Shown piece after piece: positions 37,635-46,862 of a DNA stretch of 64,000 nt. Made by a program: the position numbers and the translations under genes. Location of the stretch: contig NZ_BSTN01000012.1 in the NCBI RefSeq assembly GCF_030269545.1, forward strand, positions 124,001 to 188,000, given 5' to 3'. Position 1 is the first letter of the stretch; each line of letters opens with the position of its first letter. The stretch is from Actinomadura sp. NBRC 104425 (GTDB lineage Bacteria > Actinomycetota > Actinomycetes > Streptosporangiales > Streptosporangiaceae). The notes below the pieces were generated by a model that did not search any database, was not told the origin of the DNA, and was given only the letters and a program-made list of their open reading frames with translations.

Positions 37635-38876
37635 ATGCAGCGCCGCGTCGCCGCGCTCTGGCCGCCTCGTCCCACCGCCCGCTACGCGCGCCACGTCGCC
37701 GAGGCGCTGCGGCTGGAGACCGTCGGCGGTTTCGTCATGCTGGCCGCCACACTGGCGGCGCTGCTGTGGACCAACTCGCCGTGGGCCGACGCGTACACGA
37801 GCCTTCAGAAGCTGGAGATCAGCCCGTCCTGGCTGCACCTCGGGCACATGGACCTGCAGCACTGGGCGTCCGGCGGGCTGCTGACGGTGTTCTTCTTCAT
37901 CGCCGGGCTGGAGCTGCGCGAGGAGCTGACCCACGGGGAGCTGCGCGATCCGCGGGGCGCGGCGCTGCCGGTGCTCGCCGCCTGCGCGGGCGTGGCGCTG
38001 CCCGCGCTGATCTTCCTGGCGGTGAGCGCGGGAGTGCCGGGCGCGGCCCGCGGCTGGGCGGTGCCGACCGCCACCGACATCGCGTTCGCGCTGGCCGTGC
38101 TGGCGGTGATGTTCCCGGCGAGCCCGGCGCCGCTGCGCGTGTTCCTGCTGACGCTGGCAGTCGTCGACGACCTCATCGCCATCGCGATCATCGCGCTCTT
38201 CTACACCGAGCACCTGAGCGCGCCGCCGCTGCTGGCCGGGGTGGCACTGGTCGCGGTGTACGGGGTGTTGCAGAGGCGGAGCGTGCGCTCCCCGTGGGTC
38301 TACGTGCCGCTGGCGGTCCTGGCCTGGTACTTCGTGCACAAGAGCGGCGTCCACGCGACCGTGGCGGGCGTGGCGCTGGGCATGCTGACCTCGTCCAAGG
38401 AGACGGCGGGGTCGGAGCGGACGAACGCAGAGCAGGCCGACCACGTGCTGCGCCCGTTCTCGGCGGGCGTGTGCGTGCCGCTGTTCGCGTTCCTGTCGGC
38501 AGGGGTGACGTTGAACGCCTCGTCGCTGGGGGCCGTCGCCGCCGACCGCATAGCCCTGGGAGTGATCGCCGGGTTGGTGATCGGTAAATTCGTGGGCGTC
38601 CTGGGCGGCGCCTGGGCGGCCGTGCGGCTCGGCCTGGCGACGCTCGGGGAGGAGCTGCACTGGCGGGAGATCGCGGGCGTCGCGATGCTCGCCGGGGTCG
38701 GTTTCACCGTTTCCCTGCTGATCGGCGGTTTGGCCTATACCGACCCGGCACAATTCGAGAGAGTGACGACAGCGGTCCTGATCGCGAGCCTCGTCGCGTC
38801 GGCGGGCGCCACCATCGTCTTCCGGCGGCGGATGCGGGCGCGGGCGGAGGTCGCCGCCGACGCAGCGGACCGGTAG
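37635..38876 (+). CDS. nhaA: Na+/H+ antiporter NhaA
   Basis: A membrane antiporter of 413 residues, exchanging sodium for protons in pH and salt control. The start is the ATG at 37635 (MQRRVAALW); a frame open from 37530 gives non-family residues. The NhaA signatures are present: FFFIAGLELREEL, VPTATDIAFALAVLAV, and LAVVDDLIAIAIIALFY with the two aspartates that bind the ion. A Lys in IGKFVGVLG and a final AGVGFTVSLLIGGLAY follow. About 11-12 hydrophobic helices. It stands alone after acs and before the holin-like gene, in the same direction. Confidence 0.94.
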   Translation: MQRRVAALWPPRPTARYARHVAEALRLETVGGFVMLAATLAALLWTNSPWADAYTSLQKLEISPSWLHLGHMDLQHWASGGLLTVFFFIAGLELREELTHGELRDPRGAALPVLAACAGVALPALIFLAVSAGVPGAARGWAVPTATDIAFALAVLAVMFPASPAPLRVFLLTLAVVDDLIAIAIIALFYTEHLSAPPLLAGVALVAVYGVLQRRSVRSPWVYVPLAVLAWYFVHKSGVHATVAGVALGMLTSSKETAGSERTNAEQADHVLRPFSAGVCVPLFAFLSAGVTLNASSLGAVAADRIALGVIAGLVIGKFVGVLGGAWAAVRLGLATLGEELHWREIAGVAMLAGVGFTVSLLIGGLAYTDPAQFERVTTAVLIASLVASAGATIVFRRRMRARAEVAADAADR

Positions 38877-39058
38877 GACGGCATGGGCGGTCCGGACGTC
38901 GGCGCAGGCGGCCCCCCGGCTGCGTGTGCAGGCGGCCCGGCCGTGTGTACGCGGCCACATCCGGACCGCGGTGGTCATGCCGGGTGGCCGGACGAGCCGC
39001 CCGGCTGCCAGGCTGGCGCGCAGCCCCTGGGAGCCGGGGGCCTGGAAGGAGTAGCGAT

Positions 39059-39490
39059 ATGACCGAGGCACTGCCGGGCGAGCGGATCGAGGACAAATCC
39101 CTCGGCGAACTCGTCGCGTTGGCGTCGAGCAACATCTCCAACCTGGTCCGCGCCGAGATGGACCTGGCCAAGATGGAGTTGAAGGCCGACGCCAAGAAAG
39201 CCGCGCTGGGCGGGACGATGTTCGCGATCGCCGGGCTCATCGCCGGCCTGATCGTGATCCTGCTGTCCATGGCCGCGGCGTACGGCCTGGTCGCGCTGGG
39301 CATCTGGCACTGGGCCGCGTTCCTCATCGTGGCCGGCGTGTACCTGCTGCTGGCGCTGGCCCTGCTCGGCCTCGGCTACCTGCGCATCCGCAAGATCGAC
39401 GGGGCCAAGCGCACCCGCCGCACGCTGCGCGACGACCTGTCGATGCTGCGGCACCGAGGCGACTCCGACACCCCCGCGCTGACGGACTGA
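39059..39490 (+). CDS. Holin-like (phage_holin_3_6 / Rv3669-type) membrane protein
   Basis: A 143-residue protein with an amphipathic N-terminus containing SLGELVALASSNISNLVRAE and DLAKMELKADAKKA, typical of the family named phage holin 3_6. Two closely spaced hydrophobic helices (about 50-75 and 82-107) and a basic tail follow. Despite the name the family is chromosomal and conserved in actinobacteria next to the alpha/beta hydrolase, as here (start seven bases after this stop). A GGAAGGA motif supports the ATG at 39059. Function unknown, possibly envelope-related. Not evidence of a prophage. Confidence 0.85.
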   Translation: MTEALPGERIEDKSLGELVALASSNISNLVRAEMDLAKMELKADAKKAALGGTMFAIAGLIAGLIVILLSMAAAYGLVALGIWHWAAFLIVAGVYLLLALALLGLGYLRIRKIDGAKRTRRTLRDDLSMLRHRGDSDTPALTD

Positions 39491-39497
39491 GCACGCC

Positions 39498-40421
39498 ATG
39501 CCCGGACACGACGGGTCGATCGTCGAGGTCGACGGGCCCTGGACGCACCGCGCGGTCAGCGCCGGCGGCACGCGCTTCCATGTCGCCGAGGCGGGGGAAG
39601 GGCCCCTGGTCCTGCTGCTGCACGGCTTCCCCGAGTTCTGGTGGTGCTGGCACCACCAGCTGGTGTCGCTGCCACGCGCGGGCTACCGGGCGGCCGCGGT
39701 GGACCTGCGCGGCTACGGCGGCAGCGACAAACCCCCGCGCGGCTACGACCTGGTGACCCTCGCCGGGGACGCGGCGGGGCTCGTCCGTGCGCTCGGGGAG
39801 GCCAACGCGATCGTCGTGGGCCACGACTGGGGCGGCCTGCTCGCGTGGACGATGGCCGTGTACCACCCCAAGGTCGTCCAGCGCCTGACCGTGGTGAGCG
39901 CGCCCCATCCGCTGCGCCTGAGGCAGGCCGTACGCAGCGACCTGCGCGGCCAGGCGTGGGCCGCCCGGCACACCTTCGGGTTCCAGCTGCCCGTGTGGCC
40001 GGAGCGGCGCCTCGTGCGCGACGACGCCGCGCTGGTGGGGCGGCTGCTGCACGAGTGGTCCGGCCCCGGGTGGCCCGACGAACGCACCGAACGCCTCCTG
40101 AGGAAGGCCGTGCAGATCCCGGGGGTGGCGCACTGCGCGCTGGAGTACCACCGGTGGCTCATCCGCTCCCAGCCGCGTCCGGACGGCATACGGTACGCCG
40201 CCCGTATGCGCAGCCCCATCCAGGCGCCCACGCTCCAACTGCACGGCTCCCTGGACACCTGCATGCTGCCCGCCTCCGCCCAGGGGTCGGGACGCTACGT
40301 GGAGGCGCCGTACCGCTGGAAGCTCATCGAGGGCGCGGGCCACTTCCCCCACCAGGAACGTCCCGAGACGTTCGACTCCCAGCTCATCGGCTGGCTCACC
40401 GACCCCGAACCCGAGCACTGA
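39498..40421 (+). CDS. Alpha/beta hydrolase, epoxide hydrolase-like (EphE/Rv3670 type)
   Basis: A 307-residue hydrolase with the epoxide hydrolase pattern. The oxyanion-hole motif LHGFPEFWW lies at 41-49. The nucleophile elbow VVGHDWGG has Asp110 as nucleophile. A cap domain covers about 135-225 with a Tyr in EYHRW, the acid Asp is in LDTCMLP and the catalytic His is in GAGHFPHQE. An Asp nucleophile fits epoxide hydrolase or dehalogenase. The syntenic mycobacterial gene is ephE. It is cotranscribed with the holin-like gene. The true substrate is unknown. Confidence 0.9.
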   Translation: MPGHDGSIVEVDGPWTHRAVSAGGTRFHVAEAGEGPLVLLLHGFPEFWWCWHHQLVSLPRAGYRAAAVDLRGYGGSDKPPRGYDLVTLAGDAAGLVRALGEANAIVVGHDWGGLLAWTMAVYHPKVVQRLTVVSAPHPLRLRQAVRSDLRGQAWAARHTFGFQLPVWPERRLVRDDAALVGRLLHEWSGPGWPDERTERLLRKAVQIPGVAHCALEYHRWLIRSQPRPDGIRYAARMRSPIQAPTLQLHGSLDTCMLPASAQGSGRYVEAPYRWKLIEGAGHFPHQERPETFDSQLIGWLTDPEPEH

Positions 40422-40470
40422 CCCCCGCACCGCCCCTCGGCGCGATGACCGCTCGCGTACGGTGGGAGGC

Positions 40471-40932
40471 ATGCGTGATCGGGACGAGGCGGGCAGGCCG
40501 CGCAACGCCCGTCCGCGTGACGCGTACGGGCGCCCCCTGCCGCGCGGCGCCGTGGGCGTGCCCACCCTGCCGGACGACCTGTCCCTCACCCCCGCGGAGG
40601 CGCTGACGGAGGCGCAGCGGCTGCTGGACGCCGACCGCCCCTTCCACGCGCACGAGGTCCTGGAGGCGGCATGGAAGTCCGCCGAGGAACCCGAACGCGA
40701 ACTGTGGCGGGGCCTGGCACAGGTCGCCGTGGGCATCACCCATCTGCGGCGCGGCAACGCGCGGGGGGCCAAGGCCCTGCTGACCCGTGCCGCCGACCGC
40801 CTGGAGCCGTACGCGCCCGAACCACCGCACGGTGTCGACGTCACCGGTGTCGTACGGCAGGCCCGCTCGCTGGCGGCCCGGGCGGCGGATTCCAACGCCC
40901 CCGTCCGACTGCGGCTGACCTCGTCCCCGTAA
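40471..40932 (+). CDS. DUF309 protein
   Basis: A 153-residue protein whose middle carries the DUF309 signature: LLDADRPFHAHEVLEAAWKS, then LWRGLAQVAVGITHLRRGN and GAKALLTRAADRLEPY. The family is all-helical with conserved His and Glu that suggest a metal site, but no activity is known to me. The ATG at 40471 has GGGAGG very close; a GTG three codons earlier (40462) is possible. It ends 10 bases before the convergent marP stop codon. Confidence 0.85.
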   Translation: MRDRDEAGRPRNARPRDAYGRPLPRGAVGVPTLPDDLSLTPAEALTEAQRLLDADRPFHAHEVLEAAWKSAEEPERELWRGLAQVAVGITHLRRGNARGAKALLTRAADRLEPYAPEPPHGVDVTGVVRQARSLAARAADSNAPVRLRLTSSP

Positions 40933-40942
40933 GGTCCCGCGG

Positions 40943-42139
40943 TCAGTCGGAGCAGTTCTGGGTGGACACGGGGACGGTGGCCTGGGCGCCGAGGCGGGCG
41001 TCGGGGGCGACCTCCTCGGCGGTGAGGGCGTAGCCGGTGGACGGGGTGTCCAGCGCCGCGGCGAAGATGACCCCGTAGACGCGGCCGTCCGACGACAGCA
41101 GCGGCCCCCCGGAGTTGCCGGGCTCCACCGTCCCGCGGATGGCGTAGATCTCGCGGCTGACCTGGCCCGAGTGGTAGATGTCGGGGCCTTTGGCGGTCTG
41201 CCGGGCGCGGATGCGGGCCGACCCCGTGGTGAACGGCCGGTTCTTGGGGAACCCGGCGATGATGGCGTCGTCGCGCACCCGGGCGGGCCCGGCGAACTTC
41301 AGCGCGGGCGCCTGCAGGCCCGGCACGTACAGCACGGCGATGTCACGCTTGGGGTCGTACAGCACGACCCGGCCGCGCTCGGTGGTGCCGTTCAGCGACG
41401 CGATGGTGGACGAGCCGCGCGCCCCCGCCACGACGTGCGCGTTGGTCATCACCCGTTCGGGCGCGAACACGAAACCGGTGCCCTCGATCTTGCGCTGGCA
41501 CTGCGGCGCGGTGCTGGTCACCTTGACGATGCTCTGCCGGGCGGCGCGCAGTGCCGGGGTCCGCAGGACCGCGTCGTTGGGCGGCGGCACCTCGGTCACC
41601 GACTCGCCGCCCAGGCCGTTGAACACCTGCGGGAACTCGCTGGCGGCCACGAACCGGCGGAAGGAGGCGAACCACGTCTGCGCCTGCTCGGGCATGACGT
41701 CGTTGACGCCGCCCAGGATCGCCGACCCGTTGACCTGCGTGCGCAGCGGCTTGAACTCCGAGCGCGCCACCAGGCTGCCGAAGAACCAGGCGACCAGCAG
41801 CAGGGAGACGGCGCTGACGACGGCGCCGCCGGCCGCGTCGACGGCGCGCGCGTTGATCCCGGTGACCCGGTTGCGCAGCACCGCGCCGACGGACGAGGCG
41901 ATCAGCTGCCCGAACGTGGCGGCCAGGAACGCGATCACGATCGCCAGCAGCGCCTGCTGGGCCGCGCCGTCCACCGTCGCCTCGGCGATCGGCGGCGCCA
42001 CCAGCACCCCGACGACCCCGCCGCCCACGAATCCCGCGAAGCTCAGCAGGCTGACGATGAACCCCTGCCGATAGCCCGAGACCGCGAACAACACGATCAA
42101 CACGAGCAAGATCGCATCCAGAATGTGGTCGCCCAGCAT
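40943..42139 (-). CDS. marP: Membrane-anchored serine protease MarP
   Basis: A periplasm-facing trypsin-like protease of 398 residues that in M. tuberculosis (Rv3671c) protects against acid and oxidative stress. Four hydrophobic helices occupy about 1-125 (a CvpA-like region), followed by a protease domain with H235 (TNAHVV), D266 (KRDIAVL) and S343 (EPGNSGGPL), at essentially the same positions as in the mycobacterial enzyme. Cysteines C214 and near the C-terminus (TQNC) can form the redox-sensitive disulfide of the family. The catalytic set is intact. It lies downstream of a Nudix gene, as in mycobacteria. Confidence 0.94.
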   Translation of the reverse strand: MLGDHILDAILLVLIVLFAVSGYRQGFIVSLLSFAGFVGGGVVGVLVAPPIAEATVDGAAQQALLAIVIAFLAATFGQLIASSVGAVLRNRVTGINARAVDAAGGAVVSAVSLLLVAWFFGSLVARSEFKPLRTQVNGSAILGGVNDVMPEQAQTWFASFRRFVAASEFPQVFNGLGGESVTEVPPPNDAVLRTPALRAARQSIVKVTSTAPQCQRKIEGTGFVFAPERVMTNAHVVAGARGSSTIASLNGTTERGRVVLYDPKRDIAVLYVPGLQAPALKFAGPARVRDDAIIAGFPKNRPFTTGSARIRARQTAKGPDIYHSGQVSREIYAIRGTVEPGNSGGPLLSSDGRVYGVIFAAALDTPSTGYALTAEEVAPDARLGAQATVPVSTQNCSD

Positions 42140-42332
42140 CGCTTCACCGTATAGCGCGACGGCCCGTGTGCACGTCCCCTCGGTGGACCAGTTTGGACGG
42201 TGCCGCGTAGCCGCGCAGTGCGATTCGGGGCGATCACCGACCGTGCTCCGCGGAACGCCTGCCGCCCCGCGTCCGCACGGCCCCGCAGGTCATGCGCGCC
42301 GGGCGGGCCGCGGCGGACGCGGGCGCGGGCGG

Positions 42333-42992
42333 TCAGCCCCCGCCGGCCAGGTCCACGATCTCGCGGGGCAGGTCTTCCACGCGGCCGTCGTCCCAGGGGC
42401 GTTCCCAGCCGCCCGCGCGCAGCACCTGGGTGAGCACCTTGGCGGTGAACCCCCACACGAGCATGCCGCTGACCCGGAACGCCGGCCCGACGCGCAGGCC
42501 GTCCGGATAGCGGACGGTCAGCCGGTTGCCCGGATCGACCAGCTCGTCGATCGGCACGCGGGCGACCGTGGCGACCTCCCCGGGGTGGCCGGGCGCGATC
42601 TTCGACGGCGTGCGCCACCAGGCCGCCACGGGGGTGACCCGGTGGTTGCTGTGCCGCAGGTACAGCTCGGGCAGCGTGGTCAGCACCTGCACCCCCGACG
42701 GCTCCACGCCGGCCTCCTCCTGCGCCTCGCGCAGGGCAGCGCCGACCGGCCCGTCGTCGCCGGGGTCGATCCGGCCGCCGGGGAAGGCCGGCTGCCCGGC
42801 GTGCTTGGTGAGCGTGGCGGCCCGCTCGGTGAGCAGGATGTCCGGGCCGTGCGGCCCCTCCCCGAACAAGATCAGCACCGCCGCCGGACGCGCCGTCGCC
42901 GCCGGGCGCATCGCCGGCGGGACGGTCATCCGCGGCGCCTCCGCGAGGAACCGGTCGAGCCATGCCGGACAGGGGGCTGCAGTGTCGCTCAC
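42333..42992 (-). CDS. Nudix hydrolase (CoA pyrophosphatase type, Rv3672c)
   Basis: A 219-residue Nudix protein, starting at a GTG (42992) with GGGAGAGG upstream. The CoA-type segment LLTERAATLTKHAGQPAFPGG is followed by the Nudix box GGRIDPGDDGPVGAALREAQ plus EEAG, with the REx2EE-type residues present. This fits the NudL/YeaB-like CoA diphosphatases that trim CoA or its derivatives to phosphopantetheine forms. It is between nth and marP on the same strand, as in M. tuberculosis except that the thioredoxin-like gene found there is missing here. Confidence 0.9.
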   Translation of the reverse strand: MSDTAAPCPAWLDRFLAEAPRMTVPPAMRPAATARPAAVLILFGEGPHGPDILLTERAATLTKHAGQPAFPGGRIDPGDDGPVGAALREAQEEAGVEPSGVQVLTTLPELYLRHSNHRVTPVAAWWRTPSKIAPGHPGEVATVARVPIDELVDPGNRLTVRYPDGLRVGPAFRVSGMLVWGFTAKVLTQVLRAGGWERPWDDGRVEDLPREIVDLAGGG

Positions 42993-43055
42993 GCCTCTCC
43001 CAACCTGATCAGTACCTGCTTTGTTTCCCACCCTGGCAGCGCGACCGGGCGGAGG

Positions 43056-43784
43056 TCAGGAGAACGGGCCGGGCTTGACCAGCTTGCGGGCGGTCTCCTC
43101 GTCGGTCGGCCCCTCGCCGAAGGACGGGCACAGCCGGGCCAGAGCGCAGGCCCCGCAGGCCGGGCGGCGCGCGTGGCAGACGCGGCGGCCGTGCCAGATC
43201 AGCCGGTGCGACAGGATCGTCCACTCCTTGCGCGGGATCAGCTCGCCGACCTCGTGCTCGACCTTGACCGGGTCGGTCTCGGCGGTCCAGCGGAACCGGC
43301 GGGCCAGCCGCCCGAAGTGGGTGTCGACGGTGATCCCCGGCACGTCGAAGGCGTTGCCGAGCACGACGTTGGCGGTCTTGCGGCCCACGCCCGGCAGGGT
43401 GACCAGCTCGTCCAGGGTGCGCGGCACCGCGCCGCCGAACCGCTCGCACAGCTCCGCCGACAGGCCGATGACGGACCTGGTCTTGGCGCGGAAGAACCCG
43501 AGCGGCTTGAGGATGCGCTCGACGTCCTCGGGGTCGGCGGCGGCCAGCTGCTCGGCAGTGGGGTACTTGGCGAACAGCGCCGGGGTGGTCTGGTTGACCC
43601 GCACGTCGGTGGTCTGCGCCGACAGGACGGTGGCGATCAGCAGCTGGAACGGGTCGGCGAAGTTCAGCTCGCATTTGGCGTCGGGGTAGACCTCGGCCAG
43701 AACGCGGTTGATCTTCCGGGCGCGGCGTACGAGCGCCAGCCGGGTCTCCTGCCCGCGCCCCGCGTCGTCCGTGCTGCTCGCCAT
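43056..43784 (-). CDS. nth: Endonuclease III
   Basis: A base-excision DNA glycosylase/AP lyase for oxidised pyrimidines, 242 residues from the ATG at 43784 (longer frames are Arg-rich shadows). The helix-hairpin-helix [13 protein letters not shown] contains the catalytic Lys136. The conserved Asp154 follows in ITVDTHFGR. Four cysteines (C203, C210, C213, C219; spacing C-x6-C-x2-C-x5-C) bind the 4Fe-4S cluster. Complete and normal in length. It is divergent from crp, an order shared across actinobacteria. Confidence 0.95.
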   Translation of the reverse strand: MASSTDDAGRGQETRLALVRRARKINRVLAEVYPDAKCELNFADPFQLLIATVLSAQTTDVRVNQTTPALFAKYPTAEQLAAADPEDVERILKPLGFFRAKTRSVIGLSAELCERFGGAVPRTLDELVTLPGVGRKTANVVLGNAFDVPGITVDTHFGRLARRFRWTAETDPVKVEHEVGELIPRKEWTILSHRLIWHGRRVCHARRPACGACALARLCPSFGEGPTDEETARKLVKPGPFS

Positions 43785-44065
43785 GCCGGCAAGAGTACGT
43801 CCTCCCCGGGGCCGCGGCCCCGGGAATGACCGCACGCCGTCCCGCCCCGCCGGCGCACCCGGCCGGCCCGCCGGTCCGTCCGCAATCGAGGTGGTCGCCG
43901 CGCACACCCCGCGATGACCTGCTTCGCGGGATTGTGACTCCCTCACCGGGCGGTCCGTACACTTGGTGCCGGAGGATCTGGCGTCTGAGCGGACTGGAGC
44001 GGTCCAGCTCTTCGCGGATGCCGGGGCGGAACCGGTACGCCGTGGGCCTGCCTTCACGTACGCGG

Positions 44066-44081
44066 TGGGACGTACGTCACA
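44066..44081 (+). promoter_or_regulatory. Candidate CRP site in front of crp
   Basis: TGGGA-CGTACG-TCACA differs from the actinobacterial CRP/GlxR consensus TGTGA-N6-TCACA at one position. It lies 34 bases upstream of the crp GTG, in the nth-crp divergent region (43785-44114), and suggests autoregulation. Operator activity is inferred. Confidence 0.6.
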
Positions 44082-44114
44082 CTATGCGTGTAGGTGTTTG
44101 TAGAAGGAGAAAGC

Positions 44115-44801
44115 GTGACCGACCGCGACGTGGACGTATTGAGCAGAGCCCCGCTGTTCGAGGCACTCGACGAGCAGGGCGCCAAGGCGCTTCGCGCCAA
44201 CGTGACCGAAGTGCGGCTGGCACGCGGCCAGACGCTGTTCAACGAGAACGAGACGGGCGACCGCCTGTACGTCGTCCTGGAAGGCAAGATCAAGCTCACC
44301 CGCACCGCCCCCGACGGGCGGGAGAACCTGCTGAGCGTGCTCGGCCCCAGCGAGATGTTCGGCGAGCTGTCGCTGTTCGACCCGCGGCCGCGCACCGCCA
44401 GCGCCGTCGCGGTCACCGAGTGCCGTCTGGCCGGGCTCGGCCACGACGACCTGCGCCCCTGGCTGACCGGCCACCCCGAGGTCGCGGTGCAGCTGCTGCG
44501 CGCACTGGCCCAGCGGCTGCGCAAGACCAACGACGTGATGGCCGACCTGGTCTTCACCGACGTGCCCGGGCGCGTCGCCAAGGCCCTGCTCGACCTGGCC
44601 GAGCGGTTCGGCCAGCCCTCGGAGGCCGGGCTGCACGTCCACCACGACCTCACCCAGGAGGAGCTGGCCCAGCTCGTCGGCGCGTCCCGGGAGACGGTCA
44701 ACAAGGCCCTGGCCGACTTCGCCCAGCGCAACTGGCTGCGGATCGAGGCGCGCGCCGTGGTCATCCTCGACATCGAGCGGCTGCGCAAGCGGTCCAAGTG
44801 A
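44115..44801 (+). CDS. crp: Crp-family transcriptional regulator
   Basis: A cyclic-nucleotide-binding global regulator of 228 residues. The GTG at 44115 has AAGGAGA five bases upstream. The cNMP domain contains LYVVLEGKIKLTR and the phosphate-binding cassette FGELSLFDPRPRTASA, with Glu and Arg needed for cAMP contact. A long dimer helix leads to the winged helix (LTQEELAQLVGASRETVNKAL). Orthologues are S. coelicolor Crp (spore germination and antibiotic control) and M. tuberculosis Rv3676, where the downstream gene is also a metallo-beta-lactamase. Confidence 0.95.
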   Translation: MTDRDVDVLSRAPLFEALDEQGAKALRANVTEVRLARGQTLFNENETGDRLYVVLEGKIKLTRTAPDGRENLLSVLGPSEMFGELSLFDPRPRTASAVAVTECRLAGLGHDDLRPWLTGHPEVAVQLLRALAQRLRKTNDVMADLVFTDVPGRVAKALLDLAERFGQPSEAGLHVHHDLTQEELAQLVGASRETVNKALADFAQRNWLRIEARAVVILDIERLRKRSK

Positions 44802-44876
44802 GGCGGTCTTCCGCAGGGTCGCGACCGCCCCGGCGATCTTGCGGGAGCGCCGGCCGCCCCCTGTTCCCCTCGCGGT

Positions 44877-45692
44877 TCACGCACCGGAGGAGCGCTCGTT
44901 GAGGTAGTCGAGCTGGGCCTGCACGGACCACTCGGCGGCCGGCCACAGGGACCGGTCGACGTCGGCGTAGACGCGTTCGACCACCTCCCGCGCCGTCCGG
45001 GCGCCGGCGGCCACGGCGGCCTCCACCTGGGCGAGCCGCTCGCGCCGGTGGGAGATGTAGTGGTCCAGGGCGACGATGGGGTCGTCCAGGCGCGGGCCGT
45101 GGCCGGGCAGGATGGTCGCCGCCTCCTGTTCCTCGGCGAACGCCCGCAGCCGGTCCAGGGACGCCAGGTAGTCCCCCAGCCTGCCCTCGACGACCGTGGT
45201 GCCGTACCCGAGGACGGTGTCCCCGGTGAGGACGGCGCGGTCGGCGGGCAGCCAGAACGTCAGCGAGTCGTTCGAATGGCCGGGCGTCTCCAGGACGCGC
45301 AGTTCCAGGCCCCCGGTGGTGACGACGTCGCCTTCGGCCAGCCCTTCGTCGCCGAGCCGGTGGCGGGGGTCCAGCGCCCGCACGGGGACCGCGCCGCCGC
45401 GTCGTCCGGCCGCCTCCGCGGCGAGTTCGGCGAACCGCTTGGCGCCCGCCGCGTGGTCGGGATGCCCGTGCGTGAGCAGGACCAGCCCCACGCGGCGCCC
45501 CTGCGACGCGACGGTGCGCACGACGCGCTCCAGGTGCTTGCCGTCCTTGGGGCCGGGGTCGATGACGACCGCCTCTTCCGCACCGGGCTCGGCGACGATC
45601 CAGGTGTTGGTGCCGTCCAGGGTCATCGGTGACGGGTTCGGCGCCAGCACGCAGAACGCTCGTTCCGTACCCATCCCATCGATCTCGCTCAT
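44877..45692 (-). CDS. MBL-fold metallohydrolase (Rv3677c type)
   Basis: A metallo-beta-lactamase-fold hydrolase of about 271 residues. I take the ATG at 45692 with GGTGAG upstream; starts at 45701 or a GTG at 45833 would add 3 or 47 residues, the latter including an amphipathic Arg-rich helix. The metal-binding motif THGHPDHAAGAKR near residue 75-85 is complete; GHSND, TGDTVLGYG and LPGHGP follow. The fold resembles glyoxalase II and LACTB2-like ribonucleases; a helical C-terminal extension similar to LACTB2 is present. Gene order (crp, MBL, ridA) is conserved. The substrate is unproven. Confidence 0.88.
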   Translation of the reverse strand: MSEIDGMGTERAFCVLAPNPSPMTLDGTNTWIVAEPGAEEAVVIDPGPKDGKHLERVVRTVASQGRRVGLVLLTHGHPDHAAGAKRFAELAAEAAGRRGGAVPVRALDPRHRLGDEGLAEGDVVTTGGLELRVLETPGHSNDSLTFWLPADRAVLTGDTVLGYGTTVVEGRLGDYLASLDRLRAFAEEQEAATILPGHGPRLDDPIVALDHYISHRRERLAQVEAAVAAGARTAREVVERVYADVDRSLWPAAEWSVQAQLDYLNERSSGA

Positions 45693-45839
45693 CTCACCCA
45701 TCCTGCCGGTCGCTGAGCGCAGACCCAGCCGCCGCCCCAGCCGGTCCAGCCGCGCCAGGTGGCGCGGCGCCGACGTGCCCGCCAGCCACCTCGTCAGCTC
45801 CCGGACCGGCCACCGGACGAGCCGACGGCGCACGACCGC

Positions 45840-46688
45840 TCATCCCCGCGGGTAGTGGCGGGCCGTCTCGGGCGGCAGCACCAGGTACGCCTCCCCGTCG
45901 ATCACCTCCGCCGTCGGCTCGTGGGTGACGATCTCGCGGCGGGCCGCCAGCACGTCCGCGACCGTCCGATAACCGGCCAGTTCCGACAGGGTGGCCAGGG
46001 TCGGGGGCATCAGGAACCACTCACCCGCCTGCGCCCGCCGTATCGCGTCCTCGGGCCGCACCCACGTCACCCGGTCGGCCTCGGTGCTGACGTCGCCGGC
46101 GCGCTGCCCCGGCGGGATCGCGGCGACGAAGAACCGCGTGTCGTAGCGCTTCGGCTCGATCGCCGGCGTGATCCAGTGCGCCCACGGCCGCAGCAGGTCC
46201 GAGCGCAGCACCAATCCGCGCCGGTTCAGCATCTCGGCCAGCGACACGGTGCGGGCGAGCAGCGCCTGCCGGTCGGCCTCCCACGCCTGGCCGCGGGTGT
46301 CGTCCACGACGGCAGTCCCGGCGGGCCCGGCAAGCAGGATCAGGCTCTCCTCGAACGTCTCGCGCACGGCCGCGCACACCAGCTCGCGCGCCAGCTTCTC
46401 CCCGGCCCCGAAGGCGGCGCCCCACTCCGCCGGGGACGGCCCGGCCCAGGCGATGTCCGCGTCGCCGTCGCGCGGGTCGACCGACCCGCCGGGGAACACG
46501 TACGCCCCCGGGGCGAACGCCATCGAGGACACCCGCCGCAGCATGAACACCTGAAGCCCGTGCTCGGGGTGGTCCCGCAGGACGACCACGGTCGCGGCGT
46601 CCCTGGGCGTCGCCGGCTCGATCCGTCCGGCGCGCATGCCCTCGATCCGCTCCACGAACTGATGCGGGAGCTTCAGCCCGTTCACCAT
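45840..46688 (-). CDS. Nudix hydrolase
   Basis: A 282-residue Nudix family protein. The N-terminal DAATVVVLRDHPEHGLQVFML leads into FAPGAYVFPGGSVDPRDGD and, after an insertion of about 25 residues, the Nudix helix ARELVCAAVRETFEES. A long insertion before the helix and the substrate-side region (PEDAIRRAQAGEW) match the NUDT19-like CoA/acyl-CoA diphosphatase group. It is seven bases upstream of the longest MBL frame, so they are likely cotranscribed. Upstream, a small palindrome (ATTCGG-N5-CCGAAT, 46756-46772) might be an operator. Confidence 0.87.
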   Translation of the reverse strand: MVNGLKLPHQFVERIEGMRAGRIEPATPRDAATVVVLRDHPEHGLQVFMLRRVSSMAFAPGAYVFPGGSVDPRDGDADIAWAGPSPAEWGAAFGAGEKLARELVCAAVRETFEESLILLAGPAGTAVVDDTRGQAWEADRQALLARTVSLAEMLNRRGLVLRSDLLRPWAHWITPAIEPKRYDTRFFVAAIPPGQRAGDVSTEADRVTWVRPEDAIRRAQAGEWFLMPPTLATLSELAGYRTVADVLAARREIVTHEPTAEVIDGEAYLVLPPETARHYPRG

Positions 46689-46862
46689 CGGCCGGCCCGG
46701 GGCGTGTGGCGGGACGTCCCGCCATGGACTACTCGACTGATCCCCATGGCGGCTAATTCGGACATACCGAATGCCGTTCCGTCAAGCCCCGGCCGCCGGC
46801 GGGGCGTGCCGCTGCGACGGCCGCGGTTGCCGCACGGGCGCGGCCGCGGCCGTCGGCGGACG

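Noticed and set aside
39059-39490. Prophage signal from a phage-holin-like protein
   Set aside because: The family is a chromosomal actinobacterial membrane protein in conserved gene order. No other phage gene is nearby.
46756-46772. ATTCGG-N5-CCGAAT as a definite operator for the Nudix gene
   Set aside because: A six-base half-site is too short to support a claim on its own; mentioned only in the gene entry.
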